The notes: generated by a model from the sequence alone, not told the origin. Shown: positions 16,477 to 26,713, counted from the stretch's first letter. The stretch is 64,000 nt of DNA from an uncultured Prolixibacteraceae bacterium (GCA_913063265.1 CAJXZG010000001.1:62001-126000); one strand, 5' to 3'. A program made the numbers and translations.

Positions 16477-18945
16477 ATGAAATATTTTCAAATCGTTCTG
16501 GCAATTTTTCTTTTTGCATCGCTTTCTTGCACAAAACAACATCAATTTAGCACCAATTTTAACAATACAAACGATCGTGTTTGGGTGGGTAAAGACTTTT
16601 GGTCTGTCCCACTTGAGGACTGGAAAGTAGAGAACGGTAAACTTCATTGTGTTGGTGAAATCCCGGATTCACGGGTAAATATTTTAACGCATGTTCTTTC
16701 CCCTGAATCGGGTAATTTTAAAGCTTCTGTTAAGGTGGTGCTCAGTGAAAAAGGAGAAACTCCGGGAACAGCCGGATTTTTATTGGGAATTCATGATAAA
16801 GAAGATCCTGATGTTCGGGCTGCCTGTTATTTTGGAACTATAATCAAAGCCGGTATAAGTTTAAATGGTTTTGCTTTTTTAAAAGATAAAAAAGTGGAAC
16901 TTCCCGGTGACTTTGAATATTCCGATTTTAATATTGTGGTTGAGGGAAATAATAGTTCTTTGGCTATGTTGGTAACAGATGTAAACGGATTGAGGATCGA
17001 TTTAAAAACTGAAATTGACGGTATCCGGGGTTTAATAGCAATAGCAAATAATCTAAGATGGGGAGATAACGATAAACCGGGAAAATCAAAATTTATATTT
17101 GATGATTTTCATTTATCGGGCTCAAAAGTAATTGAAAAACCGGAAAATAGTTTTGGACCCATTTTATGGACAATGCATACACTTAGTAAAAAGACTTTAA
17201 AATTGATGGCCTTACTCCCCCCAATTGGAGAACAGGATAATCAAAGTGTTGCATTGCAATTTAAAAGAAATGAAAAATGGGAAACTGTGGCTACCGAAGA
17301 AATTGAACCTGATTCAAGAACTGCCATTTTTAGATTTGATAACTGGGATGATACCAAAAATACAGAGTACAGGGTAGAGTATGTTGAAACAGGGAAAGAT
17401 GGCACTGAAACACTAAATTATTATAAAGGAACAATAAGAAAAGATCCGGTTGACAAGCCTTTAAAATTTGGTGGATTAACCTGTCAGTACCATTTTGGTT
17501 TCCCTTATTCACCACTTGTGGAAAATCTTGAAAAATTAAATCCTGACATGCTCTATTTTTCCGGTGATCAGATATATGAAGGAAATGGTGGTTATGGAAT
17601 TAAAAGAACTCCTGCAGAAGATGCAATCTTAAACTATCTTGGAAAATACTATATGTTTGGGTGGGCGTTTGGAGATTTAATGCGTGACCGGCCTACTATT
17701 TGTACTCCTGACGATCATGATGTTTTCCATGGAAACCTTTGGGGAGAAGGTGGAAAAGCAAAACCAAAGGACGGAGGAGAATCAGATACTCGTGGTTTTA
17801 TAGAGCCCGTTAAAATGGTAAATGTGGTTAACCGAACACAGTGTGGACAGTTGCCTGATCCATACGATTCAACTCCGATAGAACAGGGAATGACAGTTTG
17901 GTACACCGATTTAACTTATGGTAAGGTAAGCTTTGCGGTTATTAGCGATAGGGTTTTTAAAACCGGTCCTGAGGCTGTTTCTGATTGGGAGGGACGCCAT
18001 GATCATATGAAGGAAGGACGTAAAGATTTATCATTTCTGGATAAAAAGGGCGTGAAAATGTTGGGTGATCGTCAGATAAAATTCCTTAACGATTGGAAAA
18101 TGGATTGGGAAGGGGCTAATATAAAAGTACTATTGTCACAAACGGTTTTTGCAAATGTTGCAACACATCACGGAAGTCTGCAAAATTATTTGTATGGTGA
18201 TCTTGATTCAGGCGGTTGGCCAAAATCCGGTAGAGACAAAGTAATAGAAATTATGAAAAGTATTGGCGCATTAAATATCAATGGAGACCAACATTTACCA
18301 ACACTTGTGCAATATGGTTTAAATGATTACAGAGATGCCAACTGGAGTTTTTGCACACCTGCAATTGCAACTATGTATTTACGCTGGTTTTTACCCGATG
18401 AAATGAGTGAACCTGTTTATGACAGGCCGGACCATGGATATCCCAATACCGGAAAATATACAGATGCTTTTGGAAATAAGAACTTTGTTTATGCCGTTGG
18501 AAATCCGGGGAAAAATACAGTTGACAGAGACAGCAGATATACTCATGCTCAAATTCGTTCTTCAGGTTTTGGAATGGTTACATTTGATCAAAAAACGAGA
18601 GATATTACTTTGGATGCGTGGAGATTTATTGCGGAAATTGATAATCCTAATCCTGTAAGAGACCAGTTTCCGGGATGGCCATTGCAAATAAATCAATACG
18701 ATAATTTTGGTTTAGGAGCTAACCATTTTCTTCCTGAGTTTGTTGTTAACAAACCTGATGAAGTAATTGAAATAAGCAATGTAAAATCCGGTAAAATTGA
18801 ATATATCTTCAGAATGAAGCAAGAAAGTATTCAACCAAAAATGTTCAAAACCGGAACTTATTCAGTAAAAATAGCAAATAAGGAAATCGGAACATTTAAA
18901 ACAAAAAAAGGAAATAATACTGAAAGCATTAAGGTCGAAATTTAA
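16477..18945 (+). CDS. PhoD-like phosphatase lipoprotein
   Basis: An 822-residue protein with a lipoprotein signal (MKYFQIVLAIFLFASLSCTK, Cys about residue 18). Residues about 22-220 form a LamG/concanavalin-like beta domain. Residues about 230-330 look like a small PhoD N-terminal beta domain. The catalytic region (about 335-720) is a PhoD-type metallophosphoesterase: LYFSGDQIYEGNG, CTPDDHDVFHGNLWG, LLSQTVFAN and NINGDQHLPTLV provide the Asp, Asn and His metal ligands. PhoD enzymes release phosphate from mono- and diesters using Ca and Fe. No phosphate-regulation genes adjoin; a cupin gene follows after 5 bases, so the two form an operon. The natural substrate is unknown. Confidence 0.85.
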   Translation: MKYFQIVLAIFLFASLSCTKQHQFSTNFNNTNDRVWVGKDFWSVPLEDWKVENGKLHCVGEIPDSRVNILTHVLSPESGNFKASVKVVLSEKGETPGTAGFLLGIHDKEDPDVRAACYFGTIIKAGISLNGFAFLKDKKVELPGDFEYSDFNIVVEGNNSSLAMLVTDVNGLRIDLKTEIDGIRGLIAIANNLRWGDNDKPGKSKFIFDDFHLSGSKVIEKPENSFGPILWTMHTLSKKTLKLMALLPPIGEQDNQSVALQFKRNEKWETVATEEIEPDSRTAIFRFDNWDDTKNTEYRVEYVETGKDGTETLNYYKGTIRKDPVDKPLKFGGLTCQYHFGFPYSPLVENLEKLNPDMLYFSGDQIYEGNGGYGIKRTPAEDAILNYLGKYYMFGWAFGDLMRDRPTICTPDDHDVFHGNLWGEGGKAKPKDGGESDTRGFIEPVKMVNVVNRTQCGQLPDPYDSTPIEQGMTVWYTDLTYGKVSFAVISDRVFKTGPEAVSDWEGRHDHMKEGRKDLSFLDKKGVKMLGDRQIKFLNDWKMDWEGANIKVLLSQTVFANVATHHGSLQNYLYGDLDSGGWPKSGRDKVIEIMKSIGALNINGDQHLPTLVQYGLNDYRDANWSFCTPAIATMYLRWFLPDEMSEPVYDRPDHGYPNTGKYTDAFGNKNFVYAVGNPGKNTVDRDSRYTHAQIRSSGFGMVTFDQKTRDITLDAWRFIAEIDNPNPVRDQFPGWPLQINQYDNFGLGANHFLPEFVVNKPDEVIEISNVKSGKIEYIFRMKQESIQPKMFKTGTYSVKIANKEIGTFKTKKGNNTESIKVEI

Positions 18946-18950
18946 TTTTG

Positions 18951-19451
18951 ATGATTAAACCGGCAAAATACTGGATTGAAAAACTCAAACTTGAAAAACA
19001 TCCTGAGGGAGGGTGGTTTAAAGAAGTTTATCGTTCTGACGAAAAAATTTCTGAGGATGGATTACCTGATTATTTTGCCGGTTCAAGGAATATTTCAACA
19101 TCAATTTATTATTTACTTGAAGGAAAAGATTTCTCAGCTTTTCACAGAATTAAGTCTGACGAAATCTGGCATTTTTATACCGGAAATTCTGCTTTGGAGA
19201 TACTTTGGATTGAGGATGGAATATTGAAAACACAGTTGCTGGGTAATCAAACAGATGATAACAATGTTTTTCAATTTGTTGTTCCTAAAAAAACATGGTT
19301 TGCTGCACGGCTAAAGTCGGAAGCAGGATATGCATTAATGGGGTGTACTGTTTCTCCGGGATTTCACTTTGATGATTTTGAAATGGCCGGAAAAGAATTG
19401 CTGAATGAATATCCTGAGTTTGAAGATGAAATAAAAGACTTGATTAGATAA
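18951..19451 (+). CDS. DUF985/cupin_5 family protein
   Basis: A 166-residue cytoplasmic protein read from the ATG at 18951 (a TTG one codon earlier is less likely). HPEGGWFKEVYRS near the start, STSIYYLLEGKDFSAFHRIKSDEIWHFY in the middle and GYALMGCTVSPGFHFDDFEMA near the end are the DUF985 (cupin_5) signature. The fold is an RmlC-like jelly roll, often with sugar epimerase-like pockets; the function is unknown. Probably translated from the same message as the PhoD-like gene, 5 bases upstream. Confidence 0.88.
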   Translation: MIKPAKYWIEKLKLEKHPEGGWFKEVYRSDEKISEDGLPDYFAGSRNISTSIYYLLEGKDFSAFHRIKSDEIWHFYTGNSALEILWIEDGILKTQLLGNQTDDNNVFQFVVPKKTWFAARLKSEAGYALMGCTVSPGFHFDDFEMAGKELLNEYPEFEDEIKDLIR

Positions 19452-19563
19452 TGGGAAAGAAATGTCGTGATTTTTTAACCACGATTTATATCTTACACAG
19501 AATCATGGAATCCTAAAACAGCTTTGTAAAAATTACTAACTTGAAAACCAAAACAAAAATCCA

Positions 19564-20910
19564 ATGAAACGATTAGCCTTATTTTCTATTTTCAGTTTAT
19601 TAGTTATTCAGGTTATTGCACAACAAAATTACTACAATCAGTGGCCCGGTTTCCGCGGTCCTTTTGCACGTGGTTACATCAATAATTCAGAAACAATTAG
19701 CAAATGGAATATAAAAACCGGTGAGAATATTTTATGGCAAATTCAAATCCCCGGACTTGGTCATTCCAGCCCGGTAATTTGGGAAGACAAAATATTTATC
19801 ACAACAGCCATAAGCGGTTCTGGGGAAGATTATCTGAAAGTTGGTTTATATGGCGATGGCGATGCAGTTGAAGATGAATCGGAACACGAGTTTAAAATAT
19901 TTTGCTTAAATAAAAACACAGGCGAAATAATCTGGGAGAAACTGGCATACAAAGGTGTGCCGGCTGTAAAACGTCACACAAAGGCTTCGCATGCCGATGG
20001 CACACCTGCAACTAATGGCTCATATGTAGTGGCCTTTTTTGGTTCACAAGGATTGTATTGTTACGATTTTGACGGAAATTTGATTTGGAAAAAGAAATTC
20101 GGCAAAATGAATGCGGGGCCATATAATGCTCCGGATTTGGAATGGGGATTTTCAAGTTCACCAATCATTCACAAGGAAAAAGTAATTGTACAATGCGATT
20201 TTCTGGGAGATGGATTTATCGCATCGTACGATTTAAAAACAGGTGAATTATTATGGAAAACTCAACGCAATGAAGTTTCAACATGGAGCACGCCAACAGT
20301 TTTTGAGAAAGACAGTTTTACCCAGATTGTGGTAAATGGGTGGAAACATATGGGAGGATACGATTTTGAAACGGGTAAGGAAATCTGGAAAATGAGTGGT
20401 GGAGGAGATGTACCCACTCCAACACCGGTGATTTCAAATGATTTAATTTTTATAAATAATGCACACGGAAGATATTCACCAATTTATGCTGTAAAAACAG
20501 GGGCAAGGGGCGATATCACACTGGGCGAGGATGAGTTGACAAACGAGCATATTCAATGGAGTATAAAAAGGGGTGGTGCGTATATGCAATCACCATTAAT
20601 CTATGGAGGTTATTTATACAATTTAAAGGGTAACGGATCTTTAAGTGTTTATGAGGCAGAAACCGGTGAACTGATGTACAAACAAAGTCTGGGATCAGTA
20701 GGAGGTTTTACTGCCTCTGGTATAGCTTCAGATGAGAAGGTATATTTCTGTGCTGAAAAAGGTGAAGTATTTGTAATTCAGGCAGGACCGGAATATAAAT
20801 TACTGGAAAGAAACAGCATGAAAGATATTGTTATGGCCACTCCTGCGATTTCTGAGAATATAATTTATTTCAAAACTCAGAAATCTGTAATTGCTGTTGG
20901 GAAAAAATAA
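19564..20910 (+). CDS. Secreted PQQ-like beta-propeller protein
   Basis: A 448-residue protein with a signal peptide (MKRLALFSIFSLLVIQVIAQ) and about seven PQQ/BamB-like propeller blades. The repeated blade signature is visible as GEIIWEKL, GNLIWKKKFG, GELLWKTQRN and GKEIWKMSGG, each closing a strand with the Trp typical of PQQ-like repeats. WPGFRGPFARG at about residues 28-38 is the usual opening of this secreted subgroup. Ligand and role are unknown; such propellers often accompany degradation of organic matter. The next gene is convergent, 14 bases away, so this is a single-gene unit. Confidence 0.85.
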   Translation: MKRLALFSIFSLLVIQVIAQQNYYNQWPGFRGPFARGYINNSETISKWNIKTGENILWQIQIPGLGHSSPVIWEDKIFITTAISGSGEDYLKVGLYGDGDAVEDESEHEFKIFCLNKNTGEIIWEKLAYKGVPAVKRHTKASHADGTPATNGSYVVAFFGSQGLYCYDFDGNLIWKKKFGKMNAGPYNAPDLEWGFSSSPIIHKEKVIVQCDFLGDGFIASYDLKTGELLWKTQRNEVSTWSTPTVFEKDSFTQIVVNGWKHMGGYDFETGKEIWKMSGGGDVPTPTPVISNDLIFINNAHGRYSPIYAVKTGARGDITLGEDELTNEHIQWSIKRGGAYMQSPLIYGGYLYNLKGNGSLSVYEAETGELMYKQSLGSVGGFTASGIASDEKVYFCAEKGEVFVIQAGPEYKLLERNSMKDIVMATPAISENIIYFKTQKSVIAVGKK

Positions 20911-20924
20911 AGTGGACTGCAGGT

Positions 20925-22982
20925 TTATTCAAATCCAATCAGCACCGAAACAAAATAATTTCTTGGATTTCCCGGATAGTAGTAACGCGGTAAATTCCCC
21001 CCAAAAGCTGGGGCATTTACTGCCAGCATTGAAGCATAATGTATATCAAAAATATTTTGAATACCTGCTTTGAATTGAAACTTAATTCTTTTAATTCTTG
21101 TGTTATATATACCCTCAAAATTGGTAATGCCAAAAGGATCTGAATACTCAGAATTGGAATCGTTAACCGGCATTTTACCGGTAAATCTGTACCATAAATT
21201 AAATCTGATATTGTTTGCAGGATTTAAGCCTGCCATTGCAAACCATGTGGTTTTTGTTGTTCCGGGTAAATTATTTCCCGAATAGTCAACATCCAAATCA
21301 ACAAATTCATCAAAATGATAATTGGCTATTGTTGCGTTACCAGTTAGAATCAATGCCGGGTATTTTGCAGGTTTAGTTACATTCCATTTTACCTCTGCTT
21401 CAAATCCCGGATGTGCAGATTTTCCAGCATTCACACCAACATAAGCATCCTCTCCTGTCCGACGCGCTACCAAAAGGTTTTTTACATAAATTTGGTAATA
21501 GCTGGCCGAAAACTGTACCTGTTCTAATATTTCTGAGCGAAAGCCAATTTCAGCACTCCAGCCTGTTTCGGGTTTAATATCAGGATTTATTTCGCCTTCA
21601 GGAAGCAATGTTTCTTCAAATGAAGGAGTTGAAAAACCATGACTAATATTTCCAAAAAAAGATAAGTTACTGTTGGCAATAATAGTGATGCCAAGACGGG
21701 GAGAAATAGTAGGTTCGTATATTTGATCTCCCGAATGATCGCCATTTTCCAAAAACTTATCAGTGTAATAAAACCTTGTCAGATTACCATTTACTCCGGC
21801 CGAGATGAAATACCTTTCGGAGAAACTGGATTCCAATTGAACAAATAAGTTTTCGTATTGTCTTCGTTCTTCATTGTCCGATAAAAGGGAAGCATCATTG
21901 TTGGAATAAGTTGACCAATTGTATTTTTCTCTGAAAAATTCTATGCCGGAGGTAAGAATAAATCTGTTTTTTGAGCCATTTATCGTTTTCTGAATGTAAG
22001 CCCGCCAACCTATGTAATTTGAATTTTCTTTTAATCGGTTAAATGGCCGGAGTTCATCCAAATCCCGAAAACTGCCAAAAGTAGCTGCCGATATTTTGTG
22101 ATTACCATTTGTTAGGATATTCAAAGAAATGCCAAACTGACCATTTGTATATTCTTCATTACCTTTAATTCTTTGCCAGTTTTCTGCCGCTTTTTCAGGA
22201 GTTGAAATAAAAGTTGGGTAGTCCAGCGAACTCGGAATATAAGCTTTCATTTTGGTGCCTTTCAACAATACCTGTAGATTGGTTTTATCTGAAAATGAAT
22301 AAACAGAGTTCAGTAAAATATTGGAACGTTTTGTTTCATTATTTTCGCGAAAACCATCACTTTTTAAAATTGAACCAAGTGTAAAAATATTAAGTTTATT
22401 TTCATCCACTCCGGCTGATAAAGTATTTTTTATTGTTCCAAAAGATCCAACCGTTGTTTGATTTTGTACAAAACTTTTAACAGATGTTTTTGGATGAAAT
22501 AAAATCACTCCTGCCAATCCTGCGCCAAATAAACTGGAGGATGGCCCTTTTATTATCTCCACTCTTTTTATTGCTGTGTTTTCAAGATCTTCCAAAGTAG
22601 TTTCTCCGTCACCCGAGGTAAGCGGGATTTCTCCGAAATAGGCTTTTATTTTATTTGTGGCATAAGGTGTTCGTGAGCCTATTCCTCTGATGGTTAGTCT
22701 GTTTGTGTTTAAAGTACCACTGTGCATTAAAATTCCTGGTGCCTGATTTAGCGCTTCAACGGTAGTAAATGCTGTTCCCAATTCTAATTGAAGCGGAGTA
22801 ATTGCATTTATCGGGGCGGGGGTATTAAACAGATTATACGGAGAACGAAAAGCGGTAATAGTTACTTCATCAATATCACCGGATAATAGCGTAGTATCTT
22901 GTTCTGCCTGAGCGTCTTCCTGGCTCCATCCCGGGAAAAATAACATTGAAAATAATATGGACAATAGTTTTATTTTATTCAT
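20925..22982 (-). CDS. TonB-dependent outer-membrane receptor
   Basis: A 685-residue protein with a signal peptide (ending near FFPGWSQ), a TonB box-like EVTITAFRSPYN (about residues 39-50), a plug domain (about 50-160, with LNQAPGILMHSGTLNTNRLTIRGIGSR and VEIIKGPSSSLFGAG) and a 22-strand type barrel ending in the aromatic-rich LIGFE. There is no N-terminal carboxypeptidase-like domain and no SusD partner, so it belongs with siderophore, haem or vitamin receptors rather than glycan importers. The cargo is unknown. A thioredoxin-like gene is divergent, 142 bases away, and may share control. Confidence 0.9.
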   Translation of the reverse strand: MNKIKLLSILFSMLFFPGWSQEDAQAEQDTTLLSGDIDEVTITAFRSPYNLFNTPAPINAITPLQLELGTAFTTVEALNQAPGILMHSGTLNTNRLTIRGIGSRTPYATNKIKAYFGEIPLTSGDGETTLEDLENTAIKRVEIIKGPSSSLFGAGLAGVILFHPKTSVKSFVQNQTTVGSFGTIKNTLSAGVDENKLNIFTLGSILKSDGFRENNETKRSNILLNSVYSFSDKTNLQVLLKGTKMKAYIPSSLDYPTFISTPEKAAENWQRIKGNEEYTNGQFGISLNILTNGNHKISAATFGSFRDLDELRPFNRLKENSNYIGWRAYIQKTINGSKNRFILTSGIEFFREKYNWSTYSNNDASLLSDNEERRQYENLFVQLESSFSERYFISAGVNGNLTRFYYTDKFLENGDHSGDQIYEPTISPRLGITIIANSNLSFFGNISHGFSTPSFEETLLPEGEINPDIKPETGWSAEIGFRSEILEQVQFSASYYQIYVKNLLVARRTGEDAYVGVNAGKSAHPGFEAEVKWNVTKPAKYPALILTGNATIANYHFDEFVDLDVDYSGNNLPGTTKTTWFAMAGLNPANNIRFNLWYRFTGKMPVNDSNSEYSDPFGITNFEGIYNTRIKRIKFQFKAGIQNIFDIHYASMLAVNAPAFGGNLPRYYYPGNPRNYFVSVLIGFE

Positions 22983-23048
22983 TAATGGTCTTTCTATAAG
23001 TAAATACTAAAATCGGTAAAATAGGTTCTGTTTTAGTTTACAATGCAA

Positions 23049-23085
23049 TTTGACTTTCTAAAATTTAGTTGTTTTATTACTTTTG
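23049..23085 (+). promoter_or_regulatory. Candidate promoter of the double thioredoxin gene
   Basis: TACTTTTG at 23078-23085 matches TAnnTTTG exactly, 39 bases before the ATG. A TTTG at 23049-23052 could serve as the -33 element, though the 25-base spacer is longer than usual. Confidence 0.4.
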
Positions 23086-23124
23086 AAAAGCTACACTTAT
23101 GAATGTAAAACTAAATTAAATAAA

Positions 23125-24243
23125 ATGAAAAAACTGCTGATTTTGTTTTTAATTGCGCTTTTGAATCCAGCCATGTCGCAAACTAAACCTAACCCTGTTA
23201 CACTTAACCCGGGAGATAAAGCAATAGATTTTAATCTGCCTGGAGTTGATGGTAAAAACTATTCTTTGTCATCTTTTGAGAGTGCTAAAATTCTGGTTTT
23301 CATTTTTAGTGCACCTCATTGTCCAACTGCACAGGCTTATGAAAAGCGGATAATTGAAATTCAAAATGATTATGAAAAAAGCGGAGTTCAGGTTGTGATG
23401 ATAAATCCAAATTCGCCGGATGCTGTATGTTTGGAGGAAAGAGGTTATTCTGATCTTGGAGACAGTTTTGCAGATATGAAGATTCGGGCAAAGGATATGA
23501 AATACAATTTCCCTTTTCTTGATGATGGTGAAACTGAAGAAACTTCAATAAAATACGGACCTGTGGCTACACCTCATGCTTATGTTTTTGATGAAGAAAG
23601 AATTCTTCGTTATGTTGGCAGGATAGATGACTCGGAACAAATTGGAACCGCTAAACAACACGATTTGAGAAATGCAATTGAAGCGCTTTTAGCAAACAAA
23701 GAAGTGAAAATAAAACAAACCAAAGTTTTTGGATGCTCAATTAAATGGAAATGGAAAAACGAATGGAAACAAAAATTAGATGCTGATTGGGCTAAAAAAG
23801 AAGCACCCCTTCATGTGTTATCAATATCAGCCATGAAAGAACTTTTAAAAAACGATTCAAAAAAACTACGTGTTATTAACGTTTGGGCGACATGGTGCGG
23901 ACCATGTGTCGCTGAGTTTAGCGAATTGGTTGACACTTATCGTATGTTTATGGGGCGCGATTTTGAAATGTATACACTAAGTACTGATAAACTTGACAAA
24001 AAAGATAAAGTAAAAGAGTTTTTGCAAAGCAAACAAGCTGCCTTAAACGGAAACTATATTATAGAATCGGAAAATAAATATGAACTGATAGATAATTTTG
24101 ATCCCGATTGGTCGGGAGAAATTCCTTACACCGTGATCATTGAACCCGGAGGTAAAATTGTCTGGAGTAATTCAGGTGGACTTAATTTTCTGGAATTTAG
24201 AAAAGCAGTTGTGGATAATCCAATGATTGGAAGATATTTCTAA
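23125..24243 (+). CDS. Secreted protein with redoxin and TlpA-like thioredoxin domains
   Basis: The ATG at 23125 opens a signal peptide (MKKLLILFLIALLNPAMSQ); an in-frame TTG 42 bases upstream lacks one. The product has about 372 residues. Domain 1 (about 25-190) is a peroxiredoxin/redoxin fold with FSAPHCPTAQAYEKR, a single peroxidatic-type Cys. Domain 2 (about 215-372) is a TlpA/ResA-like thioredoxin with WATWCGPC (CXXC) and a cis-Pro loop (EIPYTVII). It should act in the periplasm on thiols. Two fused thioredoxin folds of different class suggest self-contained reduction of domain 1 by domain 2. A TonB receptor is divergent. Confidence 0.85.
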   Translation: MKKLLILFLIALLNPAMSQTKPNPVTLNPGDKAIDFNLPGVDGKNYSLSSFESAKILVFIFSAPHCPTAQAYEKRIIEIQNDYEKSGVQVVMINPNSPDAVCLEERGYSDLGDSFADMKIRAKDMKYNFPFLDDGETEETSIKYGPVATPHAYVFDEERILRYVGRIDDSEQIGTAKQHDLRNAIEALLANKEVKIKQTKVFGCSIKWKWKNEWKQKLDADWAKKEAPLHVLSISAMKELLKNDSKKLRVINVWATWCGPCVAEFSELVDTYRMFMGRDFEMYTLSTDKLDKKDKVKEFLQSKQAALNGNYIIESENKYELIDNFDPDWSGEIPYTVIIEPGGKIVWSNSGGLNFLEFRKAVVDNPMIGRYF

Positions 24244-24348
24244 TTTTCAAATTTAGACTTATACTATCTTATAATTTTTAAAAAAACATAACCAGTTTTA
24301 TTTTGCATTTTAATTAAATTTAAATAACTAATAATCAGATAAAAATCT

Positions 24349-26637
24349 ATGAAAAACATTTTATTCAGAATTGTTGTTCTGACAATTTTAATAAGTTCCT
24401 GTAATTCGACGGACCAGAAAAAGGCAGGAAGTAAAGATGCTGAAATCGAAAGCAGGATCGACGATTTAATGGCAAAAATGACTTTGGATGAAAAAATTGG
24501 ACAGTTAAATCAGTATACATCGAGATGGGAAATGACGGGTCCCGCGCCTGAAAATGTTGACTCTATGTTTATTTACAACATGATTAAAGAAGGTAAATTA
24601 GGTTCTATGTTAAATGTAACAGGTGCCTATGCGACCCGGAATGTTCAAAAATGGGCAATCGACAGCAGCAGACTTGGTATTCCCTTACTTTTAGCATACG
24701 ATGTTATTCACGGTTATCGTACAATGTTCCCGATTCCTTTGGCCGAAGCTGCAAGTTGGGATCCTGAAGTAGTCAAACTTTCCGCACGAGTTGCAGCAAT
24801 TGAGTCTGCCGCTTCCGGATTACACTGGACTTTTGCTCCAATGGTTGATATAGCTCGGGATGCCCGTTGGGGAAGGGTGATGGAAGGCTCCGGTGAAGAT
24901 CCGTACCTGGGAGCAAAAATGGCTTATGCCAGGGTTAAGGGTTTTCAGGGAGACGATTTAGCTGCAGACAATACAATTGCCGCTTGTGCAAAACATTTCG
25001 CAGCATATGGATTTGCTGAAGCCGGGCGTGATTATAATACGGTTGACCTGGGGGAAAGAACCTTACAAAACATCGTGTTCCCTCCGTTTAAAGCTTGTGT
25101 TGATGCAGGTGTGGCAACTTTTATGAACGCGTTTAATGTAGTGGACGGAATACCAGCAACTGCCAATGCCTACCTTCAACGTGATATATTAAAAGGCGAT
25201 TGGGAATTTGAAGGTTTTGTTGTTTCCGACTGGAATTCTGTTGGAGAAATAATTACCCATGGAACTGCAGCAAATAAAAAGGAAGCAGCCAAACTTGCAA
25301 TAAAAGCCGGATCCGATATGGACATGGAAGGAAATGTATATATCGATGCTTTAAAAGAACTGGTGGAGGAAGGCACTGTTGAGGAAAGTTTAATTGATGA
25401 CGCTGTACGAAGAATCTTACGTGTAAAATTTCAATTGGGACTTTTTGATGATCCCTATAAATATTGTAATGCCGAGCGCGAAAAAGAGTTAATATTAAGT
25501 AAAGAACATTTGGATGCCGCACGAGAGGTTGCTAAGAAAAGTATTGTTCTTTTAAAAAATGAATCCGGATTATTACCGCTAGCAAAAAACAATACAAAAA
25601 TTGCTGTCATTGGTGAATTGGCAGAGAGCAAAGATGTGCCGCTGGGTAGCTGGCGTGCTCAGGCTATCACAAATTCGGGAGTTTCTTTGTTAGAGGGAAT
25701 TCAAAATGCAGTTGGATCTTCGCAGGTTTTGTTTGAAAAAGGACCGGATTATACCGTTGGAGAACGTGGATTTGCAATACCTGTTTACATTAATAATACA
25801 GATTTATCGGGACTTAATGAAGCTAAAAGAGCAGCCAGAAAATCAGATGTGGTGGTTTTGGCTTTAGGAGAAGATTGTTTCCAGACAGGTGAAGGACGAA
25901 GTCAGACCGATATTTCGTTAAAAGGATTGCAACAAAGGTTATTGGAAGAAATTTATAGTATTAATAAAAATGTTGTTGTGGTATTGATGAATGGTCGCCC
26001 GCTGGAAATAAACTGGATGGCAGAGCATATTCCTTCTGTTTTAGAAACATGGCATTTGGGTTCGGAGGCCGGTAACGCCATTGCGGATGTACTTTTTGGT
26101 GTTTATAATCCTTCAGGGAAATTACCGGTTTCGTTTCCTCGCTCTGTTGGCCAGCAACCATTGTATTATAATCATCTGAGTACTGGCCGGCCTTTTGGAG
26201 ATCCCAATGGAGCAGTTTTCTGGTCGCATTATACTGATGAAAGTAATGCTCCGCTTTATCCCTTTGGCTACGGTTTAAGTTATACTACTTTTGAATATTC
26301 AGATTTAAAATTATCATCGAATGAAATGAGTGAAAGCGGGAATATTAAGGTTGCTGTTTCGGTAAAAAATACAGGAAAATTTGCAGGTGAAGAAGTTGTA
26401 CAATTATATATTCGCGATTTGGTTGGAAGCATTTCACGTCCGGTAAAAGAACTCAAAGGATTTGAAAAAATAAGCCTGACACCAGGAGAATCAAAAGAAG
26501 TTAATTTTACTATAACAACAAAAGAACTTGAGTTTTTTGGTGCTTCAAATGAATGGAAAGCAGAACCGGGAGAATTCAAACTTTGGGTAGGAACGAATTC
26601 TGCCGCAGGATTGGAGGCTGGTTTTGTTTTAAAGTAA
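24349..26637 (+). CDS. bglX: GH3 beta-glucosidase lipoprotein
   Basis: A 762-residue protein of the normal GH3 length with a lipoprotein signal (VVLTILISSCNS, Cys about residue 18). The N-terminal GH3 barrel (about 40-365) contains FAPMVDIARDARWGRVMEGSGEDP and KHFAAYG, and the nucleophile Asp294 in GFVVSDWNS. The alpha/beta sandwich (about 400-620) and a C-terminal fibronectin-III-like domain (about 670-755, VKNTGKFAGEEVVQLYI) follow. It should release glucose or a related sugar from the non-reducing end of beta-linked oligosaccharides in the periplasm. It lies 3.5 kb before the large glycan locus and could finish its products. BglX is the nearest named relative; the exact specificity is not read from sequence. 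Confidence 0.92.
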   Translation: MKNILFRIVVLTILISSCNSTDQKKAGSKDAEIESRIDDLMAKMTLDEKIGQLNQYTSRWEMTGPAPENVDSMFIYNMIKEGKLGSMLNVTGAYATRNVQKWAIDSSRLGIPLLLAYDVIHGYRTMFPIPLAEAASWDPEVVKLSARVAAIESAASGLHWTFAPMVDIARDARWGRVMEGSGEDPYLGAKMAYARVKGFQGDDLAADNTIAACAKHFAAYGFAEAGRDYNTVDLGERTLQNIVFPPFKACVDAGVATFMNAFNVVDGIPATANAYLQRDILKGDWEFEGFVVSDWNSVGEIITHGTAANKKEAAKLAIKAGSDMDMEGNVYIDALKELVEEGTVEESLIDDAVRRILRVKFQLGLFDDPYKYCNAEREKELILSKEHLDAAREVAKKSIVLLKNESGLLPLAKNNTKIAVIGELAESKDVPLGSWRAQAITNSGVSLLEGIQNAVGSSQVLFEKGPDYTVGERGFAIPVYINNTDLSGLNEAKRAARKSDVVVLALGEDCFQTGEGRSQTDISLKGLQQRLLEEIYSINKNVVVVLMNGRPLEINWMAEHIPSVLETWHLGSEAGNAIADVLFGVYNPSGKLPVSFPRSVGQQPLYYNHLSTGRPFGDPNGAVFWSHYTDESNAPLYPFGYGLSYTTFEYSDLKLSSNEMSESGNIKVAVSVKNTGKFAGEEVVQLYIRDLVGSISRPVKELKGFEKISLTPGESKEVNFTITTKELEFFGASNEWKAEPGEFKLWVGTNSAAGLEAGFVLK

Positions 26638-26656
26638 AAAATATCAAATGATATTG

Positions 26657-26686
26657 AAAAATCCCGGTGTTTATCCGGGATTTTTT
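26657..26686 (+). terminator. Rho-independent terminator of the GH3 gene
   Basis: AAAAATCCCGG (26657-26667), a 7-base loop and CCGGGATTTTTT (26675-26686). The hairpin lies 19 bases after the GH3 stop and ends 27 bases before the next gene's ATG at 26714. Confidence 0.88.
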
Positions 26687-26713
26687 ATTGATATTTATGG
26701 TTTATATACTGAT

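Noticed and set aside
19464-19483. Hairpin TCGTG/CACGA after the cupin gene
   Set aside because: The stem is only 5 bp with a long loop and a weak T run; too poor to call a terminator.
26648-26713. Upstream ATG extension of the fructosamine kinase-like gene
   Set aside because: It would be read through a strong terminator hairpin and adds residues not typical of the family; the ATG at 26714 fits.
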